The position numbers and the translations under genes were made by a program. A stretch of DNA of 64,000 nt from Porticoccaceae bacterium (lineage in GTDB: Bacteria; Pseudomonadota; Gammaproteobacteria; Pseudomonadales; Porticoccaceae): positions 1 to 64,000 of the forward strand of contig BPKH01000005.1 of the NCBI GenBank assembly GCA_026005035.1, read 5' to 3'. The notes under the pieces were generated by a model that saw nothing but the letters and a program-made list of their open reading frames with translations, was not told the DNA's origin and did not search any database. Below, piece after piece: positions 38,188 through 47,189 of the stretch; the stretch's first letter is position 1, and each line of letters begins with the position of its first letter.

Positions 38188-38226
38188 CCGGGAAGCAGCG
38201 GAAAACGACGAGGGAAGCGCCCCCCG

Positions 38227-40611
38227 ATGAAGCGAATTCTCCCCGCCTTGCTCCTCGCCCTGCTGGTCCTCCCGGCGCGGGCCGACGTCTTCCTCATCGA
38301 GGACATCCGCATCGAGGGACTGCAACGGGTGAGCGCCGGCACGGTGTTCGCGGCGATCCCCTTCCAGGCGGGCGACCTGATCGACGAACAGGGCGTCAAG
38401 GACCTGACCCGGGCGCTCTTTCGCACCGGCTACTTCGAGGACATCCGGGTGGGTCGCGAGGGCGGGGTGCTGGTGATCCAAGTGGTGGAACGGCCGGCCG
38501 TGGCCGAGATCACCTTTGAGGGCAACAAGGCCATCAAGACCGAAGATCTGCTCAAGGCGCTGCGCGAAAACGGGCTCGCCGAGGGCCAGATCTTCCGCAA
38601 GACCATCCTCGAGCAGATGGTCCAGGAACTGTCGCGGCAGTACGTCGCCCAGGGGCGTTACGGCGCCCGCGTCGAGCCCAAGGTGGAAGAGCTGCCCAAC
38701 AATCGGGTCAAGATCCACGTGACCGTCGACGAGGGGGAGGTGGCGCGCATTCGGTTGATCAATATCGTAGGCAACCGGGCCTTTGACGAAGAGGAGCTCC
38801 TCGAGCAGTTCGAGCTGCGCACCGGCGGCTGGCTGGCGCGGCTCCTCGGCAAGAACAAGTACTCCCGGGAGAAACTCAGCGGCGACCTGGAACGGCTCAC
38901 CTCGTTCTACCTCGACCGCGGTTTCCTGGAGTTCGCCATCGAGTCGGCCCAGGTGTCGGTGAGCCCGGACCGCAAGTCGCTGGCGGTGACCGTCACCCTC
39001 CACGAGGGGGAGCGGTACCGGGTGGGCGAGATCGCCTTCGCCGGCCAGCTCATCCTCCCCGAAGAGGAGCTCAGGAAGCTGGTGGCGCTCAAAGAGGGCA
39101 AGGTCTTCTCGCAGGCCCGGCTCACCCGCACCACCGAGCGGATCACCGAGCGACTCGGCGCCGAGGGGTACCTGTTCGCCAAGGTGGAGGGGATCCCCGA
39201 TCTGGATCGCGACGAGCACGTGGCGCGGATCACCCTCTTCGTCGACCCGGGCCGCCGCACCTACGTGCGGCGCATCGAGTTCCGCGGCAACACCAAGACC
39301 GCCGACGCCGTGCTGCGGCGGGAAATGCGGCAAATGGAGGCGGCGCCGGCGTCCACCACCCTGATCGAGCACTCCAAGGTGCGCCTGGAACGGCTCGGTT
39401 ATTTCAAAGAGGTCAAGGTGGACACCCGCGAGGTGCCGGGCACCGGCGACCAGGTGGACGTCACCTACAGCGTCGAGGAGCAGCCCTCGGGCAGCATCGG
39501 CGCCAGCATCGGCTACGCGCAGGGGTACGGCCTGGTACTCGGCGCCAACCTCCAGGAAAACAACTTCCTGGGCACGGGCGATCGGGTGGGGATCGGGATC
39601 AACCGCAGCACCTGGCAGACCCTTCTGCAATTTTCCTACACCGACCCCTACTTCACCGTCGACGGGGTCAGCGCGGGCTTCAACCTCTTTCTGCGGGAGA
39701 CCGACTACGGCGAATTCAATCTCGCCAACTACACCACCGACAGTTACGGCGGCGGCCTCAATTTCGGTTACCCCATCTCCGAAGTGGCGAGCCTCGGCTT
39801 CGGCGTCAACTACGAAAACCTGGCGATCAACCTGGGGCGCTTCGCCTCCCGGGAAATCGAGGAGTTCGTGGCCGCCAACGACGACCAGTACCACCTCTTC
39901 ACCCTCAACGGCAACTGGGGCCGCTCGACCCTCAATCGGGGGATCTTTCCCACCCGCGGCACCTTCCAGCGCCTCGCCCTGGAGGTCTCGGTGCCGGGCA
40001 GCAAGCTGGAGTATTGGCGCCTCTCCTATTCGGGCCAGTACTACCGGCCGCTCACCTCGAGCCTGACCCTGAAGCTGCGCACCGACCTCGGCTACGGCGA
40101 GGGCTTCGGGGATACGGTGCGCCTGCCGTTCTTCAAGAACTTCTACTCGGGGGGACTCGGCTCGGTGCGCGGATTCAAGCGCAACACCCTCGGCCCCCGG
40201 GACACGCCCGCGCTCTACTGCAGTGTCGACGTGGCTCCGCCGGACCCGGAAAGCGGACTGTGCTCGGACGGCTCCGAGCCGATCCCGGTGGACAATCCCG
40301 ATCCCTTCGGTGGCAACGTGCTGGTGGAGGCGGGCGCCGAGATCATCTTTCCGCTGCCCTTCCTCAAGGATCAGCGCTCGGTGCAGTCGGCGTTCTTCTT
40401 CGACGCCGGCAACGTCTTCGACACCGAGTGCGGCGCCACCCAGGTCAACTGTTTCGAGCCCGACCTCGGCGAACTGCGCTACGCCACCGGCGTTTCCGCC
40501 ACCTGGTTGTCGGGCTTCGGACCCATCACCCTGAGCCTGGGCAAGGCGCTCAACGACGACCGCTTCGACGACACCGAGTTTTTCCAATTCTCTCTGGGCC
40601 AGACTTTCTGA
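38227..40611 (+). CDS. bamA: Outer-membrane protein assembly factor BamA
   Basis: A 794-residue Omp85 protein, the central pore of the BAM complex. It has a signal peptide of about 20 residues ending in PARA, five POTRA domains (about 22-420) and a 16-strand barrel. The barrel contains the loop-6 motif GSVRGFKR and ends in phenylalanine, the C-terminal beta signal (FSLGQTF). The length is normal. The neighbours rseP upstream and skp downstream are typical. Confidence 0.96.
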   Translation: MKRILPALLLALLVLPARADVFLIEDIRIEGLQRVSAGTVFAAIPFQAGDLIDEQGVKDLTRALFRTGYFEDIRVGREGGVLVIQVVERPAVAEITFEGNKAIKTEDLLKALRENGLAEGQIFRKTILEQMVQELSRQYVAQGRYGARVEPKVEELPNNRVKIHVTVDEGEVARIRLINIVGNRAFDEEELLEQFELRTGGWLARLLGKNKYSREKLSGDLERLTSFYLDRGFLEFAIESAQVSVSPDRKSLAVTVTLHEGERYRVGEIAFAGQLILPEEELRKLVALKEGKVFSQARLTRTTERITERLGAEGYLFAKVEGIPDLDRDEHVARITLFVDPGRRTYVRRIEFRGNTKTADAVLRREMRQMEAAPASTTLIEHSKVRLERLGYFKEVKVDTREVPGTGDQVDVTYSVEEQPSGSIGASIGYAQGYGLVLGANLQENNFLGTGDRVGIGINRSTWQTLLQFSYTDPYFTVDGVSAGFNLFLRETDYGEFNLANYTTDSYGGGLNFGYPISEVASLGFGVNYENLAINLGRFASREIEEFVAANDDQYHLFTLNGNWGRSTLNRGIFPTRGTFQRLALEVSVPGSKLEYWRLSYSGQYYRPLTSSLTLKLRTDLGYGEGFGDTVRLPFFKNFYSGGLGSVRGFKRNTLGPRDTPALYCSVDVAPPDPESGLCSDGSEPIPVDNPDPFGGNVLVEAGAEIIFPLPFLKDQRSVQSAFFFDAGNVFDTECGATQVNCFEPDLGELRYATGVSATWLSGFGPITLSLGKALNDDRFDDTEFFQFSLGQTF

Positions 40612-40646
40612 CGAGGCCTCGACCCATGTCCGCTGGAGGAGTTCCC

Positions 40647-41162
40647 GTGCGCATCCTGAAGTACCTGTTGCTGGCGTCCCTGGCCCTGCCGGCCGCCGCT
40701 TACGCCGAAACCCGCATCGCGGTGGTGGACCTGGGGGCGGCGATTTTCGGCACCGAGCTCGCCCGCCAGCGGCAGGAAGAGCTCAAGAAAAAGCCGGAAT
40801 ACAACCAATTGCAGGCCAAGTACGACAGCACCGCTGCGGAGCTCAAGGCGTTGCAGAAAAAGGCCGAAGAGCAGGGCATGACCTGGTCGGAGGAGCAGAA
40901 GGCGGACTACGCCAAACAGGCCGAGTACCTGCGGGCCGACCTGGAGCTCACCGCCCGCAAGCTCGAATCGGAGGTGCGCGCCCTCCAGGGCGGGATCGTC
41001 CGCGAGCTCCAGCCCAAGGCGCTCGAGGCGCTCCAGGAGCTGGTGGAACAGGAGGGCATCGATCTGTTGCTGCGCGCCGACGCCGTCCTCCTCGCCAAGC
41101 CGGAGCTCAACCTCACCGCCCGGCTCACCGAGCGGCTCAATCAGAAAGCCAAAGGCCGCTGA
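40647..41162 (+). CDS. skp: Periplasmic chaperone Skp (OmpH family)
   Basis: A 171-residue protein with a signal peptide ending in AAAYAE. The mature part begins [21 protein letters not shown] and is a long, charged, helical stretch, as in the tentacle domain of Skp. It shields unfolded outer-membrane proteins on the way to BamA. GTG 40647 follows GGAGGAG and is chosen over an in-frame ATG at 40626, which lacks a comparable site. Confidence 0.9.
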   Translation: MRILKYLLLASLALPAAAYAETRIAVVDLGAAIFGTELARQRQEELKKKPEYNQLQAKYDSTAAELKALQKKAEEQGMTWSEEQKADYAKQAEYLRADLELTARKLESEVRALQGGIVRELQPKALEALQELVEQEGIDLLLRADAVLLAKPELNLTARLTERLNQKAKGR

Positions 41163-41188
41163 GGCGCGCCGCCCCCGCGGCGCGCCTC
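41161..41188. other. Perfect 12-bp GC hairpin between skp and fabZ
   Basis: Arms GAGGCGCGCCGC and GCGGCGCGCCTC enclose CCCC, starting inside the skp stop codon. There is no T tract, so it is not a standard terminator. It may slow transcription, protect the upstream mRNA, or be a remnant where lpxD usually lies. Confidence 0.7.
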
Positions 41189-41232
41189 CCGAATCCGGCG
41201 CGCCCCGGCGCGCCCCGTGCCCGAGAAAATCC

Positions 41233-41671
41233 ATGGACGTACGCGAAATCCGAGAGTTCTTGCCTCACCGCTACCCCTTCCTCCTGGTTGACCGGGTGGT
41301 GGAATTGGAGCCGGGGCGGCGGATCCTCGCCTACAAGAACATCACCGCCAACGAGTCCGTGTTCCAGGGACACTTTCCGCGGGTGCCGATCTTTCCCGGG
41401 GTGCTGATCATCGAGGCGTTGGCCCAGGCCTCGGGCATCCTCGGCTTTGCCACCGTGGACAAGCGCCCCGACGAGCGCAACCTCTATCTCTTCGCTGGGG
41501 TCGACGGGGGTGCGCTTCAAGCGCAGGGTGGTGCCGGGCGATCGCTTGATGCTCGAATCGGCCATCGACTCGGTCAAGCGCAATGTCTGGAAATTCCGCT
41601 GCCAGGCCAGCGTCGACGGCCAGCTGGCCTGTGAAGCCCTGTTGCTGTGCGCCCTCCAGGAACTGGAGTGA
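41233..41671 (+). CDS. fabZ: 3-hydroxyacyl-ACP dehydratase FabZ (frameshifted by one extra G)
   Basis: Dehydrates 3-hydroxyacyl-ACP in fatty-acid synthesis. The catalytic pair H47 ([11 protein letters not shown]) and E61 ([10 protein letters not shown]) is in the first frame. After the G5 run at 41506-41510 the second frame continues with [17 protein letters not shown] to a proper C-terminus. Removing one G gives [17 protein letters not shown] and a 145-residue protein, the usual length. fabZ is normally essential, so sequencing error is likely. lpxD, which usually precedes it, and lpxA and lpxB, which usually follow, are missing. Confidence 0.93.
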
Positions 41672-42276
41672 GGAATCCCCCTATCCTTGCCGGCGTCGAC
41701 GAAGTGGGGCGCGGCCCCTTGGCCGGCGACGTGGTGGCCGCGGCGGTGATCCTCGATCCGGCCCGCCCCATCGCCGGCCTCGCCGACTCCAAGCGGCTCT
41801 CGCCTCGAAGGCGCGAGCTCCTCTGCGAACAGATCCGCAGCCGCGCGGTGGCGATGGCCGTGGGCCGGGCGACGGTGGCGGAGATCGACCGGCTCGGCAT
41901 TCTCCGCGCCGCGCTGCTCGCCATGGAGCGGGCCGTGGCTGCCTTGGCCGTGCCGCCCGCGGAGGTGCTGGTGGACGGCCCCCATCTGCCCTCCGGCTTG
42001 CCCTGTCCGGGGCGCGCGCTGGTGGGCGGCGACGCCACCGAACCCGCCATCGCCGCCGCCTCCATCGTCGCCAAGGTGACCCGGGACGCCGAAATGGCGG
42101 CTCTCGACGAGCGCTACCCCGGGTACGGCTTCGCCGCCCACAAGGGGTACGGCACCCGCGCCCATCTGGCCGCCCTCGAAGCCCTCGGCCCCTGTCCCAT
42201 CCACCGCCGTTCCTTCGCGCCGGTGGCGCGCTCTGCTAGACTGAAAGGCGCCGTCTCCCCCGCCCGTTCCCTCTGA
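41668..42276 (+). CDS. rnhB: Ribonuclease HII
   Basis: A 202-residue endonuclease that cuts RNA in RNA-DNA hybrids and removes misinserted ribonucleotides. [15 protein letters not shown] carries two acidic residues of the active site. The later LVDGP, and [13 protein letters not shown] with its acidic residue, complete the family pattern. The GTG start overlaps the fabZ stop. The end is three bases before dnaE. Confidence 0.94.
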   Translation: MRNPPILAGVDEVGRGPLAGDVVAAAVILDPARPIAGLADSKRLSPRRRELLCEQIRSRAVAMAVGRATVAEIDRLGILRAALLAMERAVAALAVPPAEVLVDGPHLPSGLPCPGRALVGGDATEPAIAAASIVAKVTRDAEMAALDERYPGYGFAAHKGYGTRAHLAALEALGPCPIHRRSFAPVARSARLKGAVSPARSL

Positions 42277-42279
42277 GTC

Positions 42280-45200
42280 ATGGCCGCGGCCCCCCAGTTT
42301 GTACACTTGCGGCTGCACACCGAGTATTCCCTGGTGGACGGGATCGTCCAGCTCGATCCCCTGATGGCCGCCCTGCGGGAGGCGGGCATGCCGGCGGTGG
42401 CGGTCACCGACGCGTGCAATCTGTTCGCCTGGGTCAAGTTCCATCGCACGGCGCGGCGCCACGGCATCAAGCCGATCTGCGGAGCGGACATCCCCCTCGT
42501 CAATCCCAGCGGCGAGGACAAGCCAGTGTGGCTCACCCTGCTCGCCATGAACGAAGCGGGGTATCGCAACCTCACCTGCCTGATCACCCGCGCCTACCGG
42601 GAGGGACTCAACCGGGGGCGGCCCTGGGTGGACAAGGCGTGGCTCGCCGAGCTCAACGAGGGGCTCATCGCCCTGTCGGGCGGATTCCAGGGCGACGTGG
42701 GGCGCGCTCTGCTCGCCGGCCGGGAGGCGCTGGCGGCCGAACTCCTCGACGACTGGCGCACCCTCTTCCCCGAGCGCTTCTACCTGGAGGTTTCCCGAAC
42801 GGGGCGGGCGGGTGAGGAGGACTACCTCCACGCCGCGGTCCATCTGGCCGCCGCCAAGGGGTGTCCGGTGGTGGCCACCAACGCGGTCTGCTTTCTGCGC
42901 CGGGAGCAGTTCGAGGCCCACGAGGTGCGGGTCTGCATCCACGAGGGGCGCACCCTGGACGACCCCCGCCGCGAGCGGCGCTACAGCGAACAGCAATACC
43001 TGCGCACCCCGGCGGAAATGGCGGAACTGTTCAGCGACCTGCCCGAGGCGCTGGCCAACTCGGTAGAAATCGCCCGCCGCTGCAACTTTGAGCTGGCCAC
43101 CGGCCGCTATCACCTGCCCGCTTTCCCCGTCCCCGAGGGGATGAGCGAGGCGGAGTATTTCGAGCGCGCGGCGCGGGCGGGGCTCGAGGAGCGCCTGCAG
43201 ACCATCCTGCCCGCGGCGGCGCCCGACCGGGAGGCCCGCCGGGCCGCCTACGAGGCGCGCCTCGCCCACGAGATCGAGACCATCGTCGCCATGGGGTTTG
43301 CCGGCTACTTTTTGATCGTGGCCGACTTCATCCACTGGGCCCGGGAAAACCGCATTCCCGTCGGCCCCGGGCGTGGTTCCGGCGCGGGCTCTTTGGTGGC
43401 CTACTGCCTGCGCATCACCGACCTCGACCCCCTGGCCTACGACCTTCTGTTCGAGCGCTTTCTCAACCCCGAGCGGATCTCCATGCCCGACTTCGACGTC
43501 GACTTTTGCATGGACAACCGCGACCGGGTGATCCAGTACGTGACCGAGCGCTACGGCCGCGAGGCGGTGGCCCAGATCATCACCTTCGGCACCATGGCCG
43601 CCAAGGCGGTGGTGCGCGACGTGGCGCGCGTCCAGGGCAAGTCCTACGGCCTTGCGGACAAGCTCTCCAAGATGATCCCCGCGGACCTCGGCATGACCCT
43701 GGAGCGGGCCTACGCCCAGGAGGAGCGGCTGCGGGAGTTCCTGGCCGAGGACGAGGAGGCGGCCGAGATCTGGGAGATGGCCCTCCAGCTCGAGGGGATC
43801 ACCCGCAACGTGGGCAAGCACGCCGGCGGGGTGGTGATCGCCCCCGGGGCGCTCACCGACTTCTGCCCCCTCTACTGCGACGAAGCGGGGGGCGTGGTCA
43901 CCCAGTACGACAAGGACGACATCGAGCAGATCGGCCTCGTCAAGTTCGACTTTTTGGGCCTGCGCACGCTGACCATCATCGACCGCGCCGTGGCCATGGC
44001 CAACGAGCGGCGCGCCGCCGCGGGGGAGCCGCCCCTCGTGCTGGAGCGCATCCCCCTGGACGACCCGGCGGTCTACGCCCTCATGCAGCGGGCCGAGACC
44101 ACCGCCGTCTTCCAGCTCGAATCGCGGGGCATGAAGGACCTGATGAAGCGCCTCAGACCGGACTGCTTCGAGGACGTCATCGCCCTGGTGGCCCTCTTCC
44201 GCCCCGGCCCTCTGGAATCGGGGATGGTGGACGACTTCATCAACCGCAAGCACGGCCGCGCCCAGGTGGCCTATCCCCACCCCCGCTACCAGCACCCCCT
44301 GCTCAAGCCGGTGCTCGAGTCCACCTACGGCATCATCCTCTACCAGGAACAGGTGATGCAGATCGCCCAGGTCCTCGCCGGCTACAGCCTCGGCGGCGCC
44401 GATCTGCTGCGCCGCGCCATGGGCAAGAAAAAGCCCGAGGAGATGGCCAAGCAGAGGGATCTGTTCCTGGCCGGGGCGGCGCGCAATGGGATCGAGCCGG
44501 AGCTCGCCTCGGCGATCTTCGACCTGATGGAAAAGTTCGCCGGTTACGGCTTCAACAAGTCCCACTCCGCCGCCTACGCCCTGCTCGCCTACCAGACCGC
44601 CTGGCTCAAGTGCCACTATCCGGCGGAGTTCATGGCCGCGGTGCTCACCGCCGACATGCACAACACCGACAAGGTGGTGACCATGGTGGAGGAGTGCCGG
44701 GCCCTCGGGCTCGCCCTCTTGCCCCCCGACGTCAACCGGGGCGACTACGGGTTCACCGTCTCCCCCGAGGGAGAGATCGTCTACGGCCTCGGCGCCATCC
44801 GCGGCCTGGGGGAGGGCCCGGTGCGGGCCATCGTCGCCGCCCGGGCGGCGGGCCCCTTCCGCGATCTGTTCGACTTCGCCTGCCGGCTGGAGCCCGGTCG
44901 CCTCAACCGCCGCTCCCTGGAGGCGCTGATCCGCGCCGGCGCCCTGGACGGCCTGGCGCCGGGGGAGGAACCGGGGCAGCGGCGCGCCCGCCTGCTCGCC
45001 GCCCTGGACGACGCCCTGCGCTACGCGGAACAGGAGCAGCGCAACCGCGACGCGGGTATGGGAGATCTGTTCGGCGGGGGAGCGGAGGCGCACCGGACGA
45101 CCGCGGTGAGCTGGGACCACTACCGCGAGGTGCGGCCCCTCACCACCCGCCAACGGCTGGACGGGGAGCGGGAGACTTTGGGCCTGTACCTCACCGGCCA

Positions 45201-45783
45201 TCCCATCGACGAATACGCCGCCGAGCTCGCCCACCTCGGGGGGACGCGCATCGCCGATCTGCGGCCGGGGCGCGAACCCCAGCGGCTGGCCGGACTGGTG
45301 GTGGCGAGCCGCACCATCCGCACCCGCCGCGGCGAGCCCATCGGGGTGTTCGTCCTCGACGACCGCAGCGGGCGGATCGAGGTGACCGCCTTCAGCGATC
45401 TGTTCCGCAGCTGTCGCGACAAGATCGCCGTCGATCGGGTGGTCGTGGTGGAGGGAGTGGTGGCGGAAGACGACTACACCGGCGGCTTGCGCATGCGCGC
45501 CGACGCCCTGTGGACGCTCACCGAGGCGCGCCGCGAGCGGTTGCGCGAGATCCGCCTGGCGCTAGACGCCCGCCGCGCACCGCCGGACGCCGCGGTCCTG
45601 CTCAAGGAGATCCTCTCGCCCCACCGCGAGCAGGGCTGCCCCCTGGTGGTGGACTACCGCGGCCACGCCGCCGTCGGCGAGCTGCGCCTGCCCGGGGAGT
45701 GGCGGATCGACCCCGACGACGAGCTGCTCCACAAGCTGCGCGAGGCCTTCGGGCCGGAGGCGGTGGCACTGCGCTTTGCCTAG
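42280..45783 (+). CDS. dnaE: DNA polymerase III subunit alpha
   Basis: An 1167-residue replicative polymerase, intact. It has an N-terminal PHP domain with LRLHTEYSLVDGIVQ, the polymerase core with PGRGSGAGSLVAYCL and the catalytic aspartates of MPDFDVDFCMDNRD, and GYGFNKSHSAAYALL near the end of the core. A helix-hairpin-helix and an OB fold (about residues 1000-1080) finish it. Length and order after rnhB are standard. Confidence 0.98.
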   Translation: MAAAPQFVHLRLHTEYSLVDGIVQLDPLMAALREAGMPAVAVTDACNLFAWVKFHRTARRHGIKPICGADIPLVNPSGEDKPVWLTLLAMNEAGYRNLTCLITRAYREGLNRGRPWVDKAWLAELNEGLIALSGGFQGDVGRALLAGREALAAELLDDWRTLFPERFYLEVSRTGRAGEEDYLHAAVHLAAAKGCPVVATNAVCFLRREQFEAHEVRVCIHEGRTLDDPRRERRYSEQQYLRTPAEMAELFSDLPEALANSVEIARRCNFELATGRYHLPAFPVPEGMSEAEYFERAARAGLEERLQTILPAAAPDREARRAAYEARLAHEIETIVAMGFAGYFLIVADFIHWARENRIPVGPGRGSGAGSLVAYCLRITDLDPLAYDLLFERFLNPERISMPDFDVDFCMDNRDRVIQYVTERYGREAVAQIITFGTMAAKAVVRDVARVQGKSYGLADKLSKMIPADLGMTLERAYAQEERLREFLAEDEEAAEIWEMALQLEGITRNVGKHAGGVVIAPGALTDFCPLYCDEAGGVVTQYDKDDIEQIGLVKFDFLGLRTLTIIDRAVAMANERRAAAGEPPLVLERIPLDDPAVYALMQRAETTAVFQLESRGMKDLMKRLRPDCFEDVIALVALFRPGPLESGMVDDFINRKHGRAQVAYPHPRYQHPLLKPVLESTYGIILYQEQVMQIAQVLAGYSLGGADLLRRAMGKKKPEEMAKQRDLFLAGAARNGIEPELASAIFDLMEKFAGYGFNKSHSAAYALLAYQTAWLKCHYPAEFMAAVLTADMHNTDKVVTMVEECRALGLALLPPDVNRGDYGFTVSPEGEIVYGLGAIRGLGEGPVRAIVAARAAGPFRDLFDFACRLEPGRLNRRSLEALIRAGALDGLAPGEEPGQRRARLLAALDDALRYAEQEQRNRDAGMGDLFGGGAEAHRTTAVSWDHYREVRPLTTRQRLDGERETLGLYLTGHPIDEYAAELAHLGGTRIADLRPGREPQRLAGLVVASRTIRTRRGEPIGVFVLDDRSGRIEVTAFSDLFRSCRDKIAVDRVVVVEGVVAEDDYTGGLRMRADALWTLTEARRERLREIRLALDARRAPPDAAVLLKEILSPHREQGCPLVVDYRGHAAVGELRLPGEWRIDPDDELLHKLREAFGPEAVALRFA

Positions 45784-45861
45784 GGGCGGCCGAACCGCTG
45801 CCCAGTCCTGGCACGAATCGGGCCTCGCTCCGGGCGACCGCCCTTAGCCGAGAGCCCGCCC

Positions 45862-46239
45862 ATGCCGAAGGCCCCCCTGCGCCTGCTTCTCCGCGCCATC
45901 TCCCCGCTCGGCCTCGCCCTGGCGTTGGCCGCGCCCCTCCGAGCCGAGGCGCCGCCATCGCCCGTCGACCTAAAGCGGGCTTTCTTCGCGACCTTCCAGA
46001 CCCCTGGCCCCTTGTTGAGCGCCGGGGAGGTCGAGCCCGCCCGCCGCATCCTGGCCGCGGCCGCGGCCGCGCAGGCTGGCGATGACCTCGCCGCCCGCCG
46101 CCTGGCCGGACGGCTGGAGGTCGCCAGCGCGGATTCCGCCCGCCCCCGAGTGCGCGGCGAGACAGGGCGTGGCCTCGCTGGTAAGCTTGGCGGGCGGGGC
46201 GCGACTTGCCCGCGCGGTCTCCGGACGGGGCACCCATGA
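45862..46239 (+). CDS. Hypothetical small secreted protein
   Basis: A 125-residue frame in the 452-base gap between dnaE and accA. It starts with a clear signal peptide (charged [11 protein letters not shown], a hydrophobic stretch, then AAPLRAEA). The first 95 codons or so have strong G/C preference at third positions, as in real genes here. After about 46150 the composition turns glycine- and arginine-rich, and the last bases overlap the accA start, so the end may be frameshifted or decayed. No family is recognised, and the ribosome site is weak. Confidence 0.4.
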   Translation: MPKAPLRLLLRAISPLGLALALAAPLRAEAPPSPVDLKRAFFATFQTPGPLLSAGEVEPARRILAAAAAAQAGDDLAARRLAGRLEVASADSARPRVRGETGRGLAGKLGGRGATCPRGLRTGHP

Positions 46240-47183
46240 ATCCCAATTACCTGGATTTCGAACAGCCCATCGCCGAGCTCGAAGCCAAGATCGAGCAGCT
46301 CAAGCGCGTCGGCAACGACCAGCAGCTGGACATCGCCGAGGAGGTGGCCCGGCTCGAGGAGAAGTGCCGCAAGCTGATCCGCAAGATCTACGCCGATCTG
46401 TCGCCCTGGCAGGTGGTCCAGGTCGCCCGCCATCCCCTGCGCCCCCACGCCAGCGATTACCTCCAGCGGGTCTTCGAAGAGTTCGACGAGCTGCACGGCG
46501 ACCGGCAGTTCGGCGACGATCCGGCCATCGTGGCCGGGCTCGCCCGCCTGGACGGCCGGCCGGTGGCGGTGATCGGCGAGGAGAAGGGGCGCGGCATCCA
46601 GGAGCGCCTCCGGCGCAACTTCGGCATGCCCCGCCCGGAAGGGTACCGCAAGGCGCGGCGCATCCTGGCACTGGCCGAGCGGTTCCGCCTGCCCGTGCTG
46701 ACCCTGATCGACACCCCCGGCGCCTACCCGGGGATGGATGCCGAGGAGCGCGGCATCTCCGAGGCCATCGCCGGGAATCTGGCGCTCATGTCGCGGCTGA
46801 AGACGCCCATCATCTGCACGGTGATCGGCGAGGGAAGCTCCGGTGGGGCGCTGGCCATCGGCGTCGGAGATCGGGTCAACATGCTCCAGTACGCCACCTA
46901 TTTCGTCATCTCCCCCGAGGGCTGCGCCAACATCATCTGGAAAACGGTGGAGAAGGCACCGGAGGCGGCGCGGGCCATGGGGGTGACCTCCGAGGTGCTC
47001 GCGGAACTCGGCATCGTCGACGAGACGATCCCCGAACCCCTCGGTGGCGCTCACCGCGACCCCGCGGCCATGGCCGAAACCCTGAAGGCGCGGCTTGTGG
47101 CCCAGGTGGAGGAGCTCGTCGCCATTCCCCTGGACGAACTCCTCGAGCGGCGCTTCGCGCGCCTGTCCTCCTACGGTAACTGA
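46236..47183 (+). CDS. accA: Acetyl-CoA carboxylase carboxyltransferase subunit alpha
   Basis: A 315-residue subunit that, with AccD, transfers carboxyl from biotin to acetyl-CoA for fatty-acid synthesis. The N-terminal coiled-coil-like segment [16 protein letters not shown], the central GEEKGRG, and [18 protein letters not shown] and [15 protein letters not shown] are typical. ATG 46236 is chosen over a longer in-frame start at 46206 because it gives the standard N-terminus MNPNYLDFE. Confidence 0.96.
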   Translation: MNPNYLDFEQPIAELEAKIEQLKRVGNDQQLDIAEEVARLEEKCRKLIRKIYADLSPWQVVQVARHPLRPHASDYLQRVFEEFDELHGDRQFGDDPAIVAGLARLDGRPVAVIGEEKGRGIQERLRRNFGMPRPEGYRKARRILALAERFRLPVLTLIDTPGAYPGMDAEERGISEAIAGNLALMSRLKTPIICTVIGEGSSGGALAIGVGDRVNMLQYATYFVISPEGCANIIWKTVEKAPEAARAMGVTSEVLAELGIVDETIPEPLGGAHRDPAAMAETLKARLVAQVEELVAIPLDELLERRFARLSSYGN

Positions 47184-47189
47184 GGCGGT

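Noticed and set aside
41495-41515. Programmed ribosomal frameshift in fabZ (and similarly in argG, truD, fdxA)
   Set aside because: No slippery heptamer, and no stimulatory structure or conserved use of frameshifting in these families. The breaks are of mixed sign and size, as errors are.
41137-45234. A 1365-codon open frame on the minus strand opposite rnhB and dnaE
   Set aside because: It mirrors dnaE codons in very GC-rich DNA, has a repetitive His/Gly/Ala/Val composition and no family motif. dnaE itself is unmistakable.
45970-46233. Minus-strand frame of 87 codons opposite the small secreted protein
   Set aside because: Poor composition and no signal or motif. The plus-strand frame is the better candidate.
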